Shown: positions 45,327-57,082 of the stretch, in pieces | Layout: each line of letters opens with the position of its first letter | Position numbering within the stretch: position 1 is the stretch's first letter | DNA from: Primulina eburnea | Lineage: Eukaryota; Streptophyta; Magnoliopsida; Lamiales; Gesneriaceae | NCBI RefSeq assembly: GCF_022965805.1 | Contig: NC_133114.1 | Coordinates: 8,452,261-8,516,260, forward strand | Length of the DNA: 64,000 nucleotides | Direction of reading: 5' to 3' | Translations under genes and position numbers: made by a program | Notes under the pieces: generated by a model | The model's input: only the letters and a program-made list of their open reading frames with translations | The model's database searches: none | Told to the model about the DNA's origin: nothing

Positions 45327-46383
45327 TGTTAGAGTAGATGTCCAACAAACCAACTAGTAGACTGGGTTTTATTGACTCTTATGTAAAAATAATATTCAAT
45401 TTAATAATATTTTATGATTTTATCAAATTATGACAATTACTTTATCTGTTTACCCATGCAAGCTGTATAGATAAAACACTTAAATATACAATAGGTACCA
45501 TGAGGTCTGCCTCTTAATGTAAGATTATGAAACTCATTAGAAATTGTATCGTATATTCTAAATAGGTTCCTTGACGAATCAGTCGTCTAAAATAAGGATA
45601 AAGGTCGATTGAGCTTGAGGCTAACACTTGTGATATAACCGTCCTGTTTTATTGGTAAGGGCAAGAGGATGTCTGTTCATACAGATGAGTGATCATTTAT
45701 TATGCACTGAACAACCATCCCTCGGATTTTTCAAGTATTTATTACTTACGAGTAAAAAGGTTGTGGTTATGGTTGTACACCATTACTAATTTAACTCAAG
45801 ACAACATGGAAGCTCTGTATACTAGCACTGCACTTTGACTCCTTTACTGACTCCATTGAGGGTCATCAAGTGGTTGAGTGTAGTTTCGAATACATAGGAG
45901 CCGATGCATTGTAGTTGAGAATTCACCGTTTGCATATAAATGAGATATTTTTTGTGTGATCTTATTGGTTAATAGTGCGAAGAGTATCTGATCAGAGCAA
46001 GAGATGCTTTAGGGAAAATTGTTTTCTTAGTTGCGCATACCATGTCACTATTATTATTCAAGGATACATAACATCGTTATCAAATTCATTTGAAATTGTC
46101 GATATACCAGTAGTTGCAAATTAGATCGTGATATATTAATTGAAAGAACCGTACTATATGCTAACCATAACTTAAGGTTTTTGCAAGTAGTGTCAGTGAT
46201 ACCTAGGAGATCATGGGCAGTACTACTAGATACTTTTACCATCATCTGATGAGTTGATCAGAATTGAGTTCTGACATTTTGATCAAGGGGGTCGATGAAA
46301 AGAATGCGGCTAATTAGGGTAAGGTCAAATAAAAATAAATGTTATTCTGAACCACATGTAGTTGTTAAGCCACGACTAGTTGT
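45327..46383. repeat. Possible copia-like LTR remnant (unknown family)
   Basis: The stretch begins TGTTAGAGTAGATGTCC, a TGTTA start common in copia LTRs, and has no ORF. It is about 1.05 kb and ends where another TGTTGGG sequence begins. No partner LTR, primer site or duplication is visible, so the identity is a guess from style. Confidence 0.35.
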
Positions 46384-46551
46384 TGTTGGGAAATAATACC
46401 GAAGCGATGACGATCACGATGATAATATAGTACCCAAAAACATGCGGAATAAAATAACCAACAAAAAACAAAGATTTACGTGGTTCACCCAATATAGGCT
46501 ACGTCCACGGAGCACTGCAACTTTTATAACAGGAGAATATTACAACAAGCG
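46384..46551 (+). repeat. Copia-type LTR start fragment
   Basis: TGTTGGGAAATAATACCG followed by ATTTACGTGGTTCACCCAAT and GGCTACGTCCACGGAG, wording characteristic of a widespread plant copia LTR. It is cut after 168 bp by the gypsy-3 insertion at 46552. Confidence 0.55.
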
Positions 46552-47339
46552 TGTAACGAACCGTACTTGTACTACTTAAAATTTGCGGAAAAATTAAAAA
46601 TTTTCTTGAATACAAAAATAAAATCAATACGGTCTTCACTACATCATCCATTCACCAATAAATATCTTGTTAAAAGAAAAGCTTGCTCAAAACATCTCGC
46701 GTCAAACAGAAAATCGGAGTATTTTAAACTTGCATAAAAATATTAAAACAGCGTGGGCGGTCCTCGGGTCTAGCCTCTCGCTCAGTCCAAGCCTGCTCCT
46801 TGGTCCTCACCTCCTGTCTCATCATAGACATCCTCACCTGCATCGATCAAGTCTCTAAAAACTCAACACGTATAAACTGAGAATAGCAAGTAATACATAA
46901 TAAAATCGCATGCAACTTTAAAATAGAACATACATACTTGATGCTTGGATTTGAAATGAGCTTGAACTTGCATACATACATAGACGTGCCATAACTTAAA
47001 AGCTTTCATAAACATGCTTGCATACTTGATCATACTTAAACATACCTGACTTCATTTTGCGTAGAGGCATGTTTCAAAGCAAGTGACTCATACATAATAA
47101 ACGCCTGATCAGACAAACCACAGTACTGGACTGACAGGGACGTATCTACTGCCACATAAATAGCTTATGACATTCTAGATCGCTCGGGACTTGACCTCGT
47201 TTAATCTTACTAACCAGGACATCAAACCCCGAAACAAACTCTAAGATGCCGTGTGAACATTTCCCAACCATAAAATACATGAACTCACTATTAGAACTTG
47301 AAAAGAAGAAAGAACAAAATATTTGGACAGAAGAGGTGG

Positions 47340-47557
47340 CACTCGGGAAGTGAAACTTGACCGCTCGAGCGGCAGGGTCCGCGCTCGGGCGGTAATATAT
47401 TACCGCTCGGGCGCTAGCTCTACTGGACGCCTACACTGAACCGAAGGAGTAGCACTCGGGCGGTAAGAAATTACTGCTCAGGCGCCGAGCTTACGAAAAT
47501 GAACTCTACGACATAAAGGGTGGCGCTCGGGCGGTAAGAAATTATCGCTCGAGCGCC
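47340..47557. repeat. GCTCGGGCGGTAA palindromes, 3' LTR of gypsy-3
   Basis: Best unit: GCGCTCGGGCGGTAATATAT then TACCGCTCGGGCGC at 47391-47414, an inverted repeat with about 15-bp arms. Two more, with GGTAAGAAATTA centres, lie at 47452-47486 and 47523-47557. A related GCTCGAGCGG unit precedes them. Confidence 0.9.
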
Positions 47558-48838
47558 GAGTGCACTGTGCTCCACGACTTAGAAACTTAATCTCCCCAAA
47601 TTCGATCACACCGACAGTGAACAACGTTTCGAGACCCGTCCTAGGATACTATGGCACTGAATAGACTCCACCTAACCTCCCAAAAGTCTCCAAAACAACC
47701 ACGCAATTTTAAGTACACAATAAACCCGTAAACACGATCTTTGACAACAAAACGGTTATAAACGACTATTCAATCTCCCAAATGCCTAACGACACGAAAC
47801 GAAATGTCAATAAACATCCCCACATCAATAACAATATACCTATAGACATCAACGATCGCCCGTCGATCCCAAACGAAGCCTGCAACAAATAAACTTCAAG
47901 AATATGATTTACGTAAAAGTCGCAGTTTGAGCAATCCCACGAAAAACGCCATAACTCACTCAATTTTTATCCAAATAATTCGAATTGTATATCAAATCGA
48001 AGGTATCGAAAAGTTCTACATTTTTTGAGTTGAAAGTTTTCTCAGATTCTCGACTGAAAAATCGCAGTAACCCAAAATACAGTGAAAAACGAGATTTTAA
48101 ATCTAAAAACTATTGCAAAACGCATCGATAAATTTCATGCCCAAACTACTACACATCACACATGGATTTTACGCGTAAAAACAACGCAACACATACTATG
48201 ACATGATCGACGCAGAAAAGAGAGATTATACGTGCCTTATGATATCAAACTTTACCGAAACAGCGTCACCGAAGCGGAGATAGAAGTGAGATTGATCTGG
48301 GACGATTGTGCAACGATTTTCTTGCCAAAAAATACACAAAACCTGCTGGAAATCTAGTGGAGGAGGGGCGGCTGAACTAGAGTAGGAAGAACCCTATTTT
48401 AAAATAATAAAAATGTGAATTGTGATAGTGTGTGTGTTTAGCCGACAAGTAGTGTGTGAAATAATGTGTGTGTGCTTGTGTTTTAATAGGAATTTAGGTA
48501 ATTAAATTTTTTAATTACTCTATTAAAATGCCAAATAAAAGGCTAATCAAGTTTCTCCTTAAAATGCTAGTTAAAATATTATAACATGCTAATCTACTAT
48601 TAACTCTAAATAAACTCTCTTGCTTTAAAAAAATAAAATTACACACGCACTAAATCTTTAAAGGTTTTTAAAAGTTCAAAACTAAATAAATTATTTAAAA
48701 TGCTCCATCCTTGCTTTTAAAAAAATAAAATACCGCATATTTAAATTGCCAAAAATCGTCACCGGGTCTTTTCCTCAATCCAGTTTCGAATGAACGCCTG
48801 AAACATGAAACTCGAAAAACATTTTAACGTGCATCACA

Positions 48839-50972
48839 TGTGGGGACCCGGACGCTAATCATCTTCTTAATCATCGTTGGGATTTAATTAATCAGTTCTG
48901 ATAAACAGGGTCTAAAAATTTTTCTTTTTAAAATGCAAATGCGGAAGGTAATGGAATCTAAATAATATACATCTCAGTATACAATACTTTTCAGTATAAA
49001 AGTACAATACTGTACAATCTAAGTCTAAGGTTTAGTTACTAAATTCAAGTAATAAAACAAGTCTACAGTAAGTCCGGAATCACCACGCTAAACTCGTCTT
49101 CTCTCGTCGTTTTCTCGACCCTGATCTTGCCCCACCTGTTGTCATGCACACATACAAGACAAGACAATAGCCGGATAACTCCGGTGAGAATAAATCCCAG
49201 TATAAAACATGGTAAACATGCATATACACATAATACTTCATGAAACATGCTGTCATGAATAAAAGCAATAACAATAGTAATAGAGTTCATTATCTATGAA
49301 ATCTAATCTAACTGAACATGCAACTCAAATCAGATAAGCGTGCATATAACAATCTAAATCATGTAACATGCTGTCATGACTGAAAGCAATAACAATAGGT
49401 TCCATAATCTATGAAACCAATTCATATACGCATGCAGTTCTAATCAAATCATGTCTAGACTTGACTCAAATATAACTCTAGGGATCCCGTGATGAATAAG
49501 ACGTCAATGCCTGTTACCTACTCAACCGATCGTGGTAACCGTACGTCTTATTCCTAGACTTCGGTTCGAGCTGTATCAACGGCTGCAATAGGAGTAATGC
49601 CTGCTCCTAAGTTGAGATACACCGAACGTCTAGAAGTCTGACAATGACTGTCAAGACTTTCCTATCTTAAATGCAATGAATAACAATCTGTAAACAAAGC
49701 ATAATCATATTCATAACTGAATATCACAATTATCTTACATGCTTGAATACAATTCTATAATCAAAGCATAATCAGGTAACAATATAAACAATAATCTAGT
49801 ATGTGATTTTATTGGGAAACTCAAATTAATCTAATTTGAGTTATGCTTCCCGAATATCACATGAATTATACCTTTGTCGTCCCTGTCTGACGAAGACGAT
49901 GACCTGTATTCAACTCTGTCCATATCCAATCTGAAAAGACAATATTGAATACATAATATCAATGAATAACTCAATTCACAATCTGTTCTGATCAATACTC
50001 AATTCAGTATACAATCGGATCAATGTCTGAACAAGATACAATCTGAGTCATATCAATAATATCACAATTTAATCGAAATCATATCTGAATCTGATCAATC
50101 TAACTCAGTTGATGTTTCGACGGCATAACAATACAATCTGAATAACCCCGTCAATCTGAACATCACAAATATAATACTGAACTCATAATCTGTGCCCACA
50201 TAATTCATACTCTGAATATTAACATAATTCAGATATAAAATCTCAGTCAATATCTTTCAAAATCATAACAATTACAGGAACGATCTGTTCTTTAATCTGA
50301 CTTCAATTCTATAATGTCTACGATAGCAGAAACACTATATCTGAATCATATTCAATTCTGACAATATCATAAATTCAAATCTTGTCTAAACGTAACAAAA
50401 CTTACGTCCAATTGTAGTTGTCGTCGCTAGGAACACGATACCGAAGTCGGATTTAAAAACAAACGAACGGATTTCGCGTAACACTCAATTCTCATTTGGA
50501 AGAAGTTGAAGCTTCCTCGGTTCTTTACTTCTGATTCTCCCAAGATAATCTTGCATGTATATATATATATATTTATACACTCGTAACATGCATAAAAGCA
50601 AGTGGCTCATTCTTCATTTTACACGTCGCTCGCTAGGGCGGTCAAAACCTACCGCTAGGGCGAGTCAGTTTCGGTCGAGATCCTCGGCTGAACATCTCCT
50701 GTCGCTCGGGCGGTCAAAAGTTGCTCGCTAGGGCGAAGAACTTTCGGCCCTCACAAATTATACATGCGCGCTCGGGCGGTGCTTTTCTGCCGCTCGGGCG
50801 CGAGATGTTCGGCCTAACATCTTGAGATGTTCGGCCTAACATCTTGAGATGTTCGATTCAACATCTTGGCTTAACATAAACCAACGCCCGGCTTCGTCAT
50901 TTGAGTTCCTGTGACTTCCATTACGTCAATTAATCAACGTCTGATTAGAATGATTAAATCTCGGGCATTACA
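48839..50972 (-). repeat. 3' LTR of element B
   Basis: TGTGGGGACCCGG to CTCGGGCATTACA in + orientation. TATAAAT at 50571-50577 on -. Palindrome modules at 50627-50868. Confidence 0.95.
50627..50868. repeat. Two palindrome modules in the 3' LTR of B
   Basis: 50627-50802 holds three inverted repeats with GCTAGGGCGGTC/ACCGCTAGGGCG or GCTCGGGCGGT cores. 50803-50868 holds three units of GAGATGTTCGGCCTAACATCTT type. The first module resembles those of gypsy-2 and gypsy-3, the second that of element C. Confidence 0.9.
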
Positions 50973-53568
50973 TTTCTCCCCCTCTTAGATCTGAGTTCGT
51001 CCTCGAACTCACAAACAATCAATTCAGATATATCAGAAGAAATGTGTACAGAGTTTAAACCAAAACTCAAATATCTGATTCCAGTCTGGAATAAGAATTC
51101 ACGAAGTATAATGTCATAATACCCCTCAAACTAGTTCTGACAAAATCAATCTCATCATACTGGCTATACAACATCCGTATAAACCAATCTATAGCTTATC
51201 ACCTATCAGTATCATCAGCTGTCAACAAATCTGTTTACCTCAAACAAAGACATAAACAATCTTTAGCTTCACTACCAATCGTCATCATCCGACGTTGGTT
51301 TCTTAAATCTGTCTATTCTGAACTATCTGCATCTTCCTTCGAATTGTCTTCAAAAGAAATCTGTAGTACTCATCATATACTGTCTTGTCTATGCTATCTC
51401 ATTACTCTTCTGATAAGCTGATAGCTATTGTCACACAGTAATACTGAATTATATCAATTAGTGCTAACATCCAGCACTAAAGCTGTACAAAATCTTCCAA
51501 TCTCTGGATAACACATTCTGACTGCCTGTCAATCTGTGAAACAATCTAAGAGAGAATTCATGATATACTCTATTACGAATACAATTCAAGCAAAATCACA
51601 ATCTGATATAATCTACTTAAATTTTATGTTCCATCTGAACCTTTCTTTGACATCGATCTATGTCATCTAGTTCTGTTTGTACGTAATCTGGTACAAACTG
51701 ATAGATATAGATTGAACAATCTGTCAATCTTAATCATATCATATCACAATCTGTAAAAAAAAAGTGGCAGTAATGTCATTACGAAAGCCATAGAAATGCA
51801 CTCCCATTCCTATTCAGAAATATACAATTCTGTAATAGATCTTCTAATTCCTATCTTTCTGCCTATTCTGTTAGTAATTCAGACATATCAGTACAATTTC
51901 TGCCAACATTTCCGTACCCATTCTGTTATAACTGATTTCATCTGTCTATAGCAACACTGTCTGCTATCCGAACGAAAACTGAATCAATCACTGTGCATGT
52001 CTGACACTACTTGTGATAGCTGATTCAAACTATTCGGTACCAACCAATCAGTTAATAACATAAATTAAGGGAGAAATACCTACCTGGTATTCGGCTCTGG
52101 TTCTCAATGTCAATTCTGTTATACAATTCTGAAACATTCTGACATATTCTGATTTCATTTCTGAACTGCTGTAACTCTTGCAATTAACTCTGATACAATT
52201 GAACTGTATATCATCTCAACGGTTCATAACAATCTGTATCATAAACGGATTCAAAACAACCGTAATATCCAACCAGATACGAAATATCAGTAACCTATAC
52301 CGACCTAGTGAGTTCAAGGAACTCATAAAACAACGATTTCTGGTCAATATCTTCATGTCATTCTGATCAACTGATATATCTCATCTGCCAATAAAATATG
52401 CTCCTCAAAACAATATAGGATGTCTCAAATACTGAGTTAGAGCAATAACACTACTCAGCAGATATAAAGCAACTGTCGTATGACATAATCTGCCAAATCA
52501 GACAAAATATATCTCTGACAATTCTGACATTTCTGAACTTTCTGGTCTTTCTGATATCGATATCGTATAAATCACTGATTGCAATCTCAACTGCATCAAA
52601 ATCAATCTGTATACTAACTTCAGATAACGCATATTATGAATACAATCTGTTTCAAGCAAGATTCTTATCTGAACAATTTCTGTATACAATCATCACAGTT
52701 CTCAGAATATTCAATACAATCTTCAGATATTCGATTCAATCAATCAAATGCTATAATTATATCAAAATCTCATAGATATAACAAGCATAGAGTCATCAGA
52801 ACATCTCTGAATATACTGACACAAGCCAAAGAGCAACACTAAATCAGATGTAACTCTTGTTCGGTATTCTTCTACTGATCTTTCAATTCATTCTGTATCA
52901 TTCCGTACTGAATCTAACATACAATCAATGTCTGATCTCAATTCAATTCTGAACTCTATCTTTCTGATATAACACACAAATCTAAATTCTTATCTAGGCA
53001 AACATCTGCCAACTCGTACATTATTGACAAATCTGTCAATGCTAAGCTCGATTTCAGTGGGTCTACTGAATACATAAGGATGCAATCTGCTCCTTTCTGT
53101 ATTAATCGAGTCATATACAATACAGATATCAAAGGAATTCTACATCTAGAATCCTTACTGTGGTATCTCCACTAATCAGTCATTTCTTATCTGAACCTTA
53201 TCATTTCTGGAACAAATTCTACAATAGTTCTGTCTTTTTGTACTTGTTTAGCATATACATATCATTAATGCATTCAAATCAGAAAATACAAGTACATTAC
53301 ATTCTAACTCGCTTTCGTTTTTAATCTTACTGTAGTATATAACATGTTACAGAAATCTCTGATATCAACATTTATCCAACAAGCAAGGAATCTATACTGC
53401 AGTATAACCAGATCCAACAGATACAACATATCTCCATGCAGCTCCATCACAGATACTCGTAAAGAATGCATTAGTATGTATCACTACATATGCGATATAA
53501 TCATAAAGAATAGTACCTGTTATGAAATCTGGGCCGGTCCCTCTTTTCAACTCTGTTCCTTAAAATCT
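50973..53568 (-). pseudogene. Decayed pol region of element B
   Basis: Alignable throughout with the same region of A, and without pol ORFs. Just after gag, in the gag frame, a TGA and a TAA precede GTILYDYIAYVVIHTNAFF. This is the protease-site region, with His for Asp and Asn for Gly (CAT ACT AAT, 53470-53478). The rest is too decayed to assign. Confidence 0.5.
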
Positions 53569-54390
53569 TCAGGAACGCTTCTGGGGACAAACTTTCGCAA
53601 AGTGTCCCGACTGTCCACAAATATTGCATCTGCCAAGTACTCCTCGGCACCGCTCTGAGGAATGCCTCCCTCCGCAAGTACTGCAATAGACTCCAGTATA
53701 GCTCGGACTAGAACCACTGGAACTCGAGGAACCACTTCCCAACTTCTTAAATGACTTCTTTCGAGCTTTCAGCAAGTCTTGCTTTCCACTCGTACTGCCT
53801 CGATCAAATCGAAGAGGGGATTGCTGGGTCTGGGACGGCTTCATACACAACCTCCCTAGCTGTCTAATCAGACTTGCTTCAGCTCTCTTTGCTCTACCCA
53901 AGATATCAGCAAAATGATAAGGTCGTTGCAAATTCATCAGTGCAACTACCTCTGAATTCAATCCTCTGATGAACTGATTCACTACAGCTTCATCATTCCC
54001 AGCTAAATAAGGAGCAAAACGCAGTAACGTAGAGAATTTAGCAGCATATTCATCAATATTCAGTTGGCTTTGTCTCAAATTCTCAAATTCTGCTCTCTTG
54101 TCCTCCCGGTAGGAAACTGAGAAAAATCTTTGATAGAATTCGGCTTTGAAGACTTCCCACGTGATCACAATACCACGTTGTGCTAACACTCCTTTAATTG
54201 TAATCCACCAACTTCTGGCAGCCTCTCGTAACTGGTGGAATACCAATTTAACTTTCTGGTCATCTGTACAGTCGATTAGATCAAACAAGATTTCTATGTC
54301 ATCTAACCATTTCTGACAATCTTCAGATGTCTCAATACCAATAAAAATCGGCGGCTGAAATAACTGAAATTCTGCCAACTTTACTTCCAT
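53569..54390 (-). CDS. Gag of element B (273 aa, open)
   Basis: An open frame from Met 54390 to the stop at 53569. Residues about 10-170 form the retrotransposon Gag capsid domain (DCQKWLDDIEILFDLIDCTD, REAARSWWITIKGVL, FKAEFYQRFFSVSYREDKRA, QFIRGLNSEV). A basic Ser-rich linker and two zinc knuckles (YCSTCGGRHSSERC and CNICGQSGHFAKVC) follow. The frame is also open upstream to a PPRRI phrase whose expected ATG is ATA (54457-54459), so if translated it starts 23 codons late. Gag probably coats the element RNA. Reverse transcriptase and integrase would have to come from another element. It is the best-preserved ORF of this family here. Confidence 0.85.
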   Translation of the reverse strand: MEVKLAEFQLFQPPIFIGIETSEDCQKWLDDIEILFDLIDCTDDQKVKLVFHQLREAARSWWITIKGVLAQRGIVITWEVFKAEFYQRFFSVSYREDKRAEFENLRQSQLNIDEYAAKFSTLLRFAPYLAGNDEAVVNQFIRGLNSEVVALMNLQRPYHFADILGRAKRAEASLIRQLGRLCMKPSQTQQSPLRFDRGSTSGKQDLLKARKKSFKKLGSGSSSSSGSSPSYTGVYCSTCGGRHSSERCRGVLGRCNICGQSGHFAKVCPQKRS

Positions 54391-54740
54391 CTGAGTTTCT
54401 GATACATCTATCGGTTCAGAAGAAGTACTACCCCTTTCTGGAATTCTCCTAGGCGGTATATCTGAATATCAAACAGATTAGTACACAATCTATACCATCT
54501 ATCTCAGCCCTCCTCTGATCATATACCTCTGATCGAGAATCGGTTCTGATTCAGGCTTACCGATTACATGCTGCAATTAACTCAAATACAAACAACATGT
54601 AATAGGGAAAGCAATAAATCATGCTAGCACACATAATGTCCATCAACATTAAATAAATCTCATGCTAGCAATCACATGCAAGGAAAGACAAATCCATCTA
54701 CCCCGCTCATTCTCTTCTATCTCAGTCTATAGAACCTATA

Positions 54741-54752
54741 GCTCTGATACCA
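54741..54752 (-). other. Primer binding site of element B (tRNA-Met)
   Basis: TGGTATCAGAGC on -, six bases from the 5' LTR edge at 54759. Confidence 0.9.
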
Positions 54753-54758
54753 TCCTGT

Positions 54759-56891
54759 TGTGGGGACTCGGACGCTAATCATCTTCTTAATCATCGTTGG
54801 GATTTAATTAATCAGTTCTGATAAACAGGGTCTAAAAATTTTTCTTTTTAAAATGCAAATGCGGAAGGTAATGGAATCTAAATAATATACATCTCAGTAT
54901 ACAATACTTTTCAGTATAAAAGTACAATACTGTACAATCTAAGTATAAGGTTTAGTTACTAAATTCAAGTAATAAAACAAGTCTACAGTAAGTCCGGAAT
55001 CACCACGCTAAACTCGTCTTCTCTCGTCGTTTTCTCGACCCTGATCTTGCCCCACCTATTGTCATGCACACATACAAAACAAGACAACAGCCGGATAACT
55101 CCGGTGAGAATAAATCCCAGTATAAAACATGGTAAACATGCATATACACATAATACTTCATGAAACATGCTGTCATGAATAAAAGCAATAACAATAGTAA
55201 TAGAGTTCATTATCTATGAAATCTAATCTAACTGAACATGCAACTCAAATCAGATAAGCGTGCATATAACAATCTAAATCATGTAACATGCTGTCATGAC
55301 TGAAAGCAATAACAATAGGTTCCATAATCTATGAAACCAATTCATATACGCATGCAGTTCTAATCAAATCATGTCTAGACTTGACTCAACTATAACTCTA
55401 GGGATCCCGTGATGAATAAGACGTCAATGCCTGTTACCTACTCAACCGATCGTGGTAACCGTACGTCTTATTCCTAGACTTCGGTTCGAGCTGTATCAAC
55501 GGCTGCAATAGGAGTAATGCCTGCTCCTAAGTTGAGATACACCGAACGTCTAGAAGTCTGACAATGACTGTCAAGACTTTCCTATCTTAAATGCAATGAA
55601 TAACCATCTGTAAACAAAGCATAATCATATTCATAACTGAATATCACAATTATCTTACATGCTTGAATACAATTCTATAATCAAAGCATAATCAGGTAAC
55701 AATATAAACAATAATCTAGTATGTGATTTTATTGGGAAACTCAAATTAATCTAATTTGAGTTATGCTTCCGAATATCACATGAATTATACCTTTGTCGTC
55801 CCTGTCTGACGAAGACGATGACCTGTATTCAACTCTGTCCATATCCAATCTGAAAAGACAATATTGAATACATAATATCAATGAATAACTCAATTCACAA
55901 TCTGTTCTGATCAATACTCAATTCAGTATACAATCTGATCAATGTCTGAACAAGATACAATCTGAGTCATATCAATAATATCACAATCTAATCGAAATCA
56001 TATCTGAATCTGATCAATCTAACTCAGTTGATGTTTCGACGGCATAAAAATACAATCTGAATAACCCCGTCAATCTGAACATCACAAATATAATACTGAA
56101 CTCATAATCTGTGCCCACATAATTCATACTCTGAATATTAACACAATTCTGATATAAAATCTCAGTCAATATCTTTCAAAATCATAACAATTACAGGAAC
56201 GATCTGTTCTTTAATCTGACTTCAATTCTATAATGTCTACGATAGCAGAAACACTATATCTGAATCATATTCAATTCTGACAATATCATAAATTCAAATC
56301 TTGTCTAAACGTAACAAAACTTACGTCCAATTGTAGCTGTCGTCGCTAGGAACACGATACCGAAGTCGGATTTAAAAACAAACGAACGGATTTCGCGTAA
56401 CACTCAATTCTCATTTGGAAGAAGTTGAAGCTTTCTCGGTTCTTTACTTCTGATTCTCCCAAGATAATCTTGCATGTATATATATATATATTTATACACT
56501 CGTAACATGCATAAAAGCAAGTGGCTCATTCTTCATTTTACACGTCGCTCGCTAGGGCGGTCAAAACCTACCGCTAGGGCGAGTCAGTTTCGGTCGAGAT
56601 CCTCGGCTGAACATCTCCTGTCGCTCGGGCGGTCAAAAGTTGCTCGCTAGGGCGAAGAACTTTCGGCCCTCACAAATTATACATGCGCGCTCGGGCGGTG
56701 CTTTTCTGCCGCTCGGGCGCGAGATGTTCGGCCTAACATCTTGAGATGTTCGGCCTAACATCTTGAGATGTTCGATTCAACATCTTGGCTTAACATAAAC
56801 CAACGCCCGGCTTCGTCATTTGAGTTCCTGTGACTTCCATTACGTCAATTAATCAACGTCTGATTAGAATGATTAAATCTCGGGCATTACA
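54759..56891 (-). repeat. 5' LTR of element B
   Basis: TGTGGGGACTCGG to CTCGGGCATTACA in + orientation, almost identical to 48839-50972. The TATA motif at 56490-56496 on - would be the active promoter. Palindrome modules at 56546-56787 lie just upstream of it. Confidence 0.95.
56490..56496 (-). promoter_or_regulatory. TATA box of element B 5' LTR
   Basis: GTGTATAAATATATATATAT on -, about 400 bases into the LTR and about 50 bases after the palindrome modules. Assigned by sequence and position only. Confidence 0.55.
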
Positions 56892-57028
56892 TCACATAAA
56901 CATAAATAATTTAAAATAATACATTTAAATAAATCATGCATGGATTAAAACTCTTTTTAAAATTAATTAAATGATTTAATGATTAAATAAATGCATGGGT
57001 TATACGTGTACTGAATTTGGGCACTACA

Positions 57029-57042
57029 GTTCCTCCCCCACT
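57029..57042 (-). other. Polypurine tract of gypsy-3
   Basis: The - strand reads AGTGGGGGAGGAAC directly before the 3' LTR start TGTAGTGCCC. Confidence 0.85.
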
Positions 57043-57082
57043 TATAAAAATTCCGTCCTCAAAATTAAGTCTTACCAAACAA

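Larger units (their letters stand above)
48839..56891 (-). mobile_element. Element B: complete, young gag-only LTR retrotransposon
   Basis: The target duplication TCACA (48834-48838 and 56892-56896) is exact. LTRs are 48839-50972 (2134 bp) and 54759-56891 (2133 bp) and differ by only a few bases, so the insertion is recent. The interior is a largely open gag and about 2.6 kb of decayed pol. It is inserted into the gypsy-3 3' LTR in the same orientation. It is an 8.05-kb relative of A with a different palindrome set in its LTRs. Confidence 0.95.
46552..57028 (-). repeat. 3' LTR of gypsy-3, split by element B
   Basis: It starts TGTAACGAACCGTACTTG and ends GGGCACTACA (57028). Element B and one copy of TCACA occupy 48839-56896, leaving about 2.42 kb. 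Relative to the 5' LTR it lacks 329 bp (62541-62869 there), lost between two CATA words. It carries three GCTCGGGCGGTAA-type palindromes (47340-47557). Confidence 0.9.

Noticed and set aside
47766..47963. ORF of 65 codons repeated as 84 codons at 63424-63678
   Set aside because: These are the two LTRs of gypsy-3. No domain and no start context; chance ORF in the LTR.
49063..49290. ORF of 75 codons with hydrophobic stretches, present again at 54983-55210
   Set aside because: The two copies lie in the two LTRs of element B; similarity is LTR duplication, not a conserved gene.
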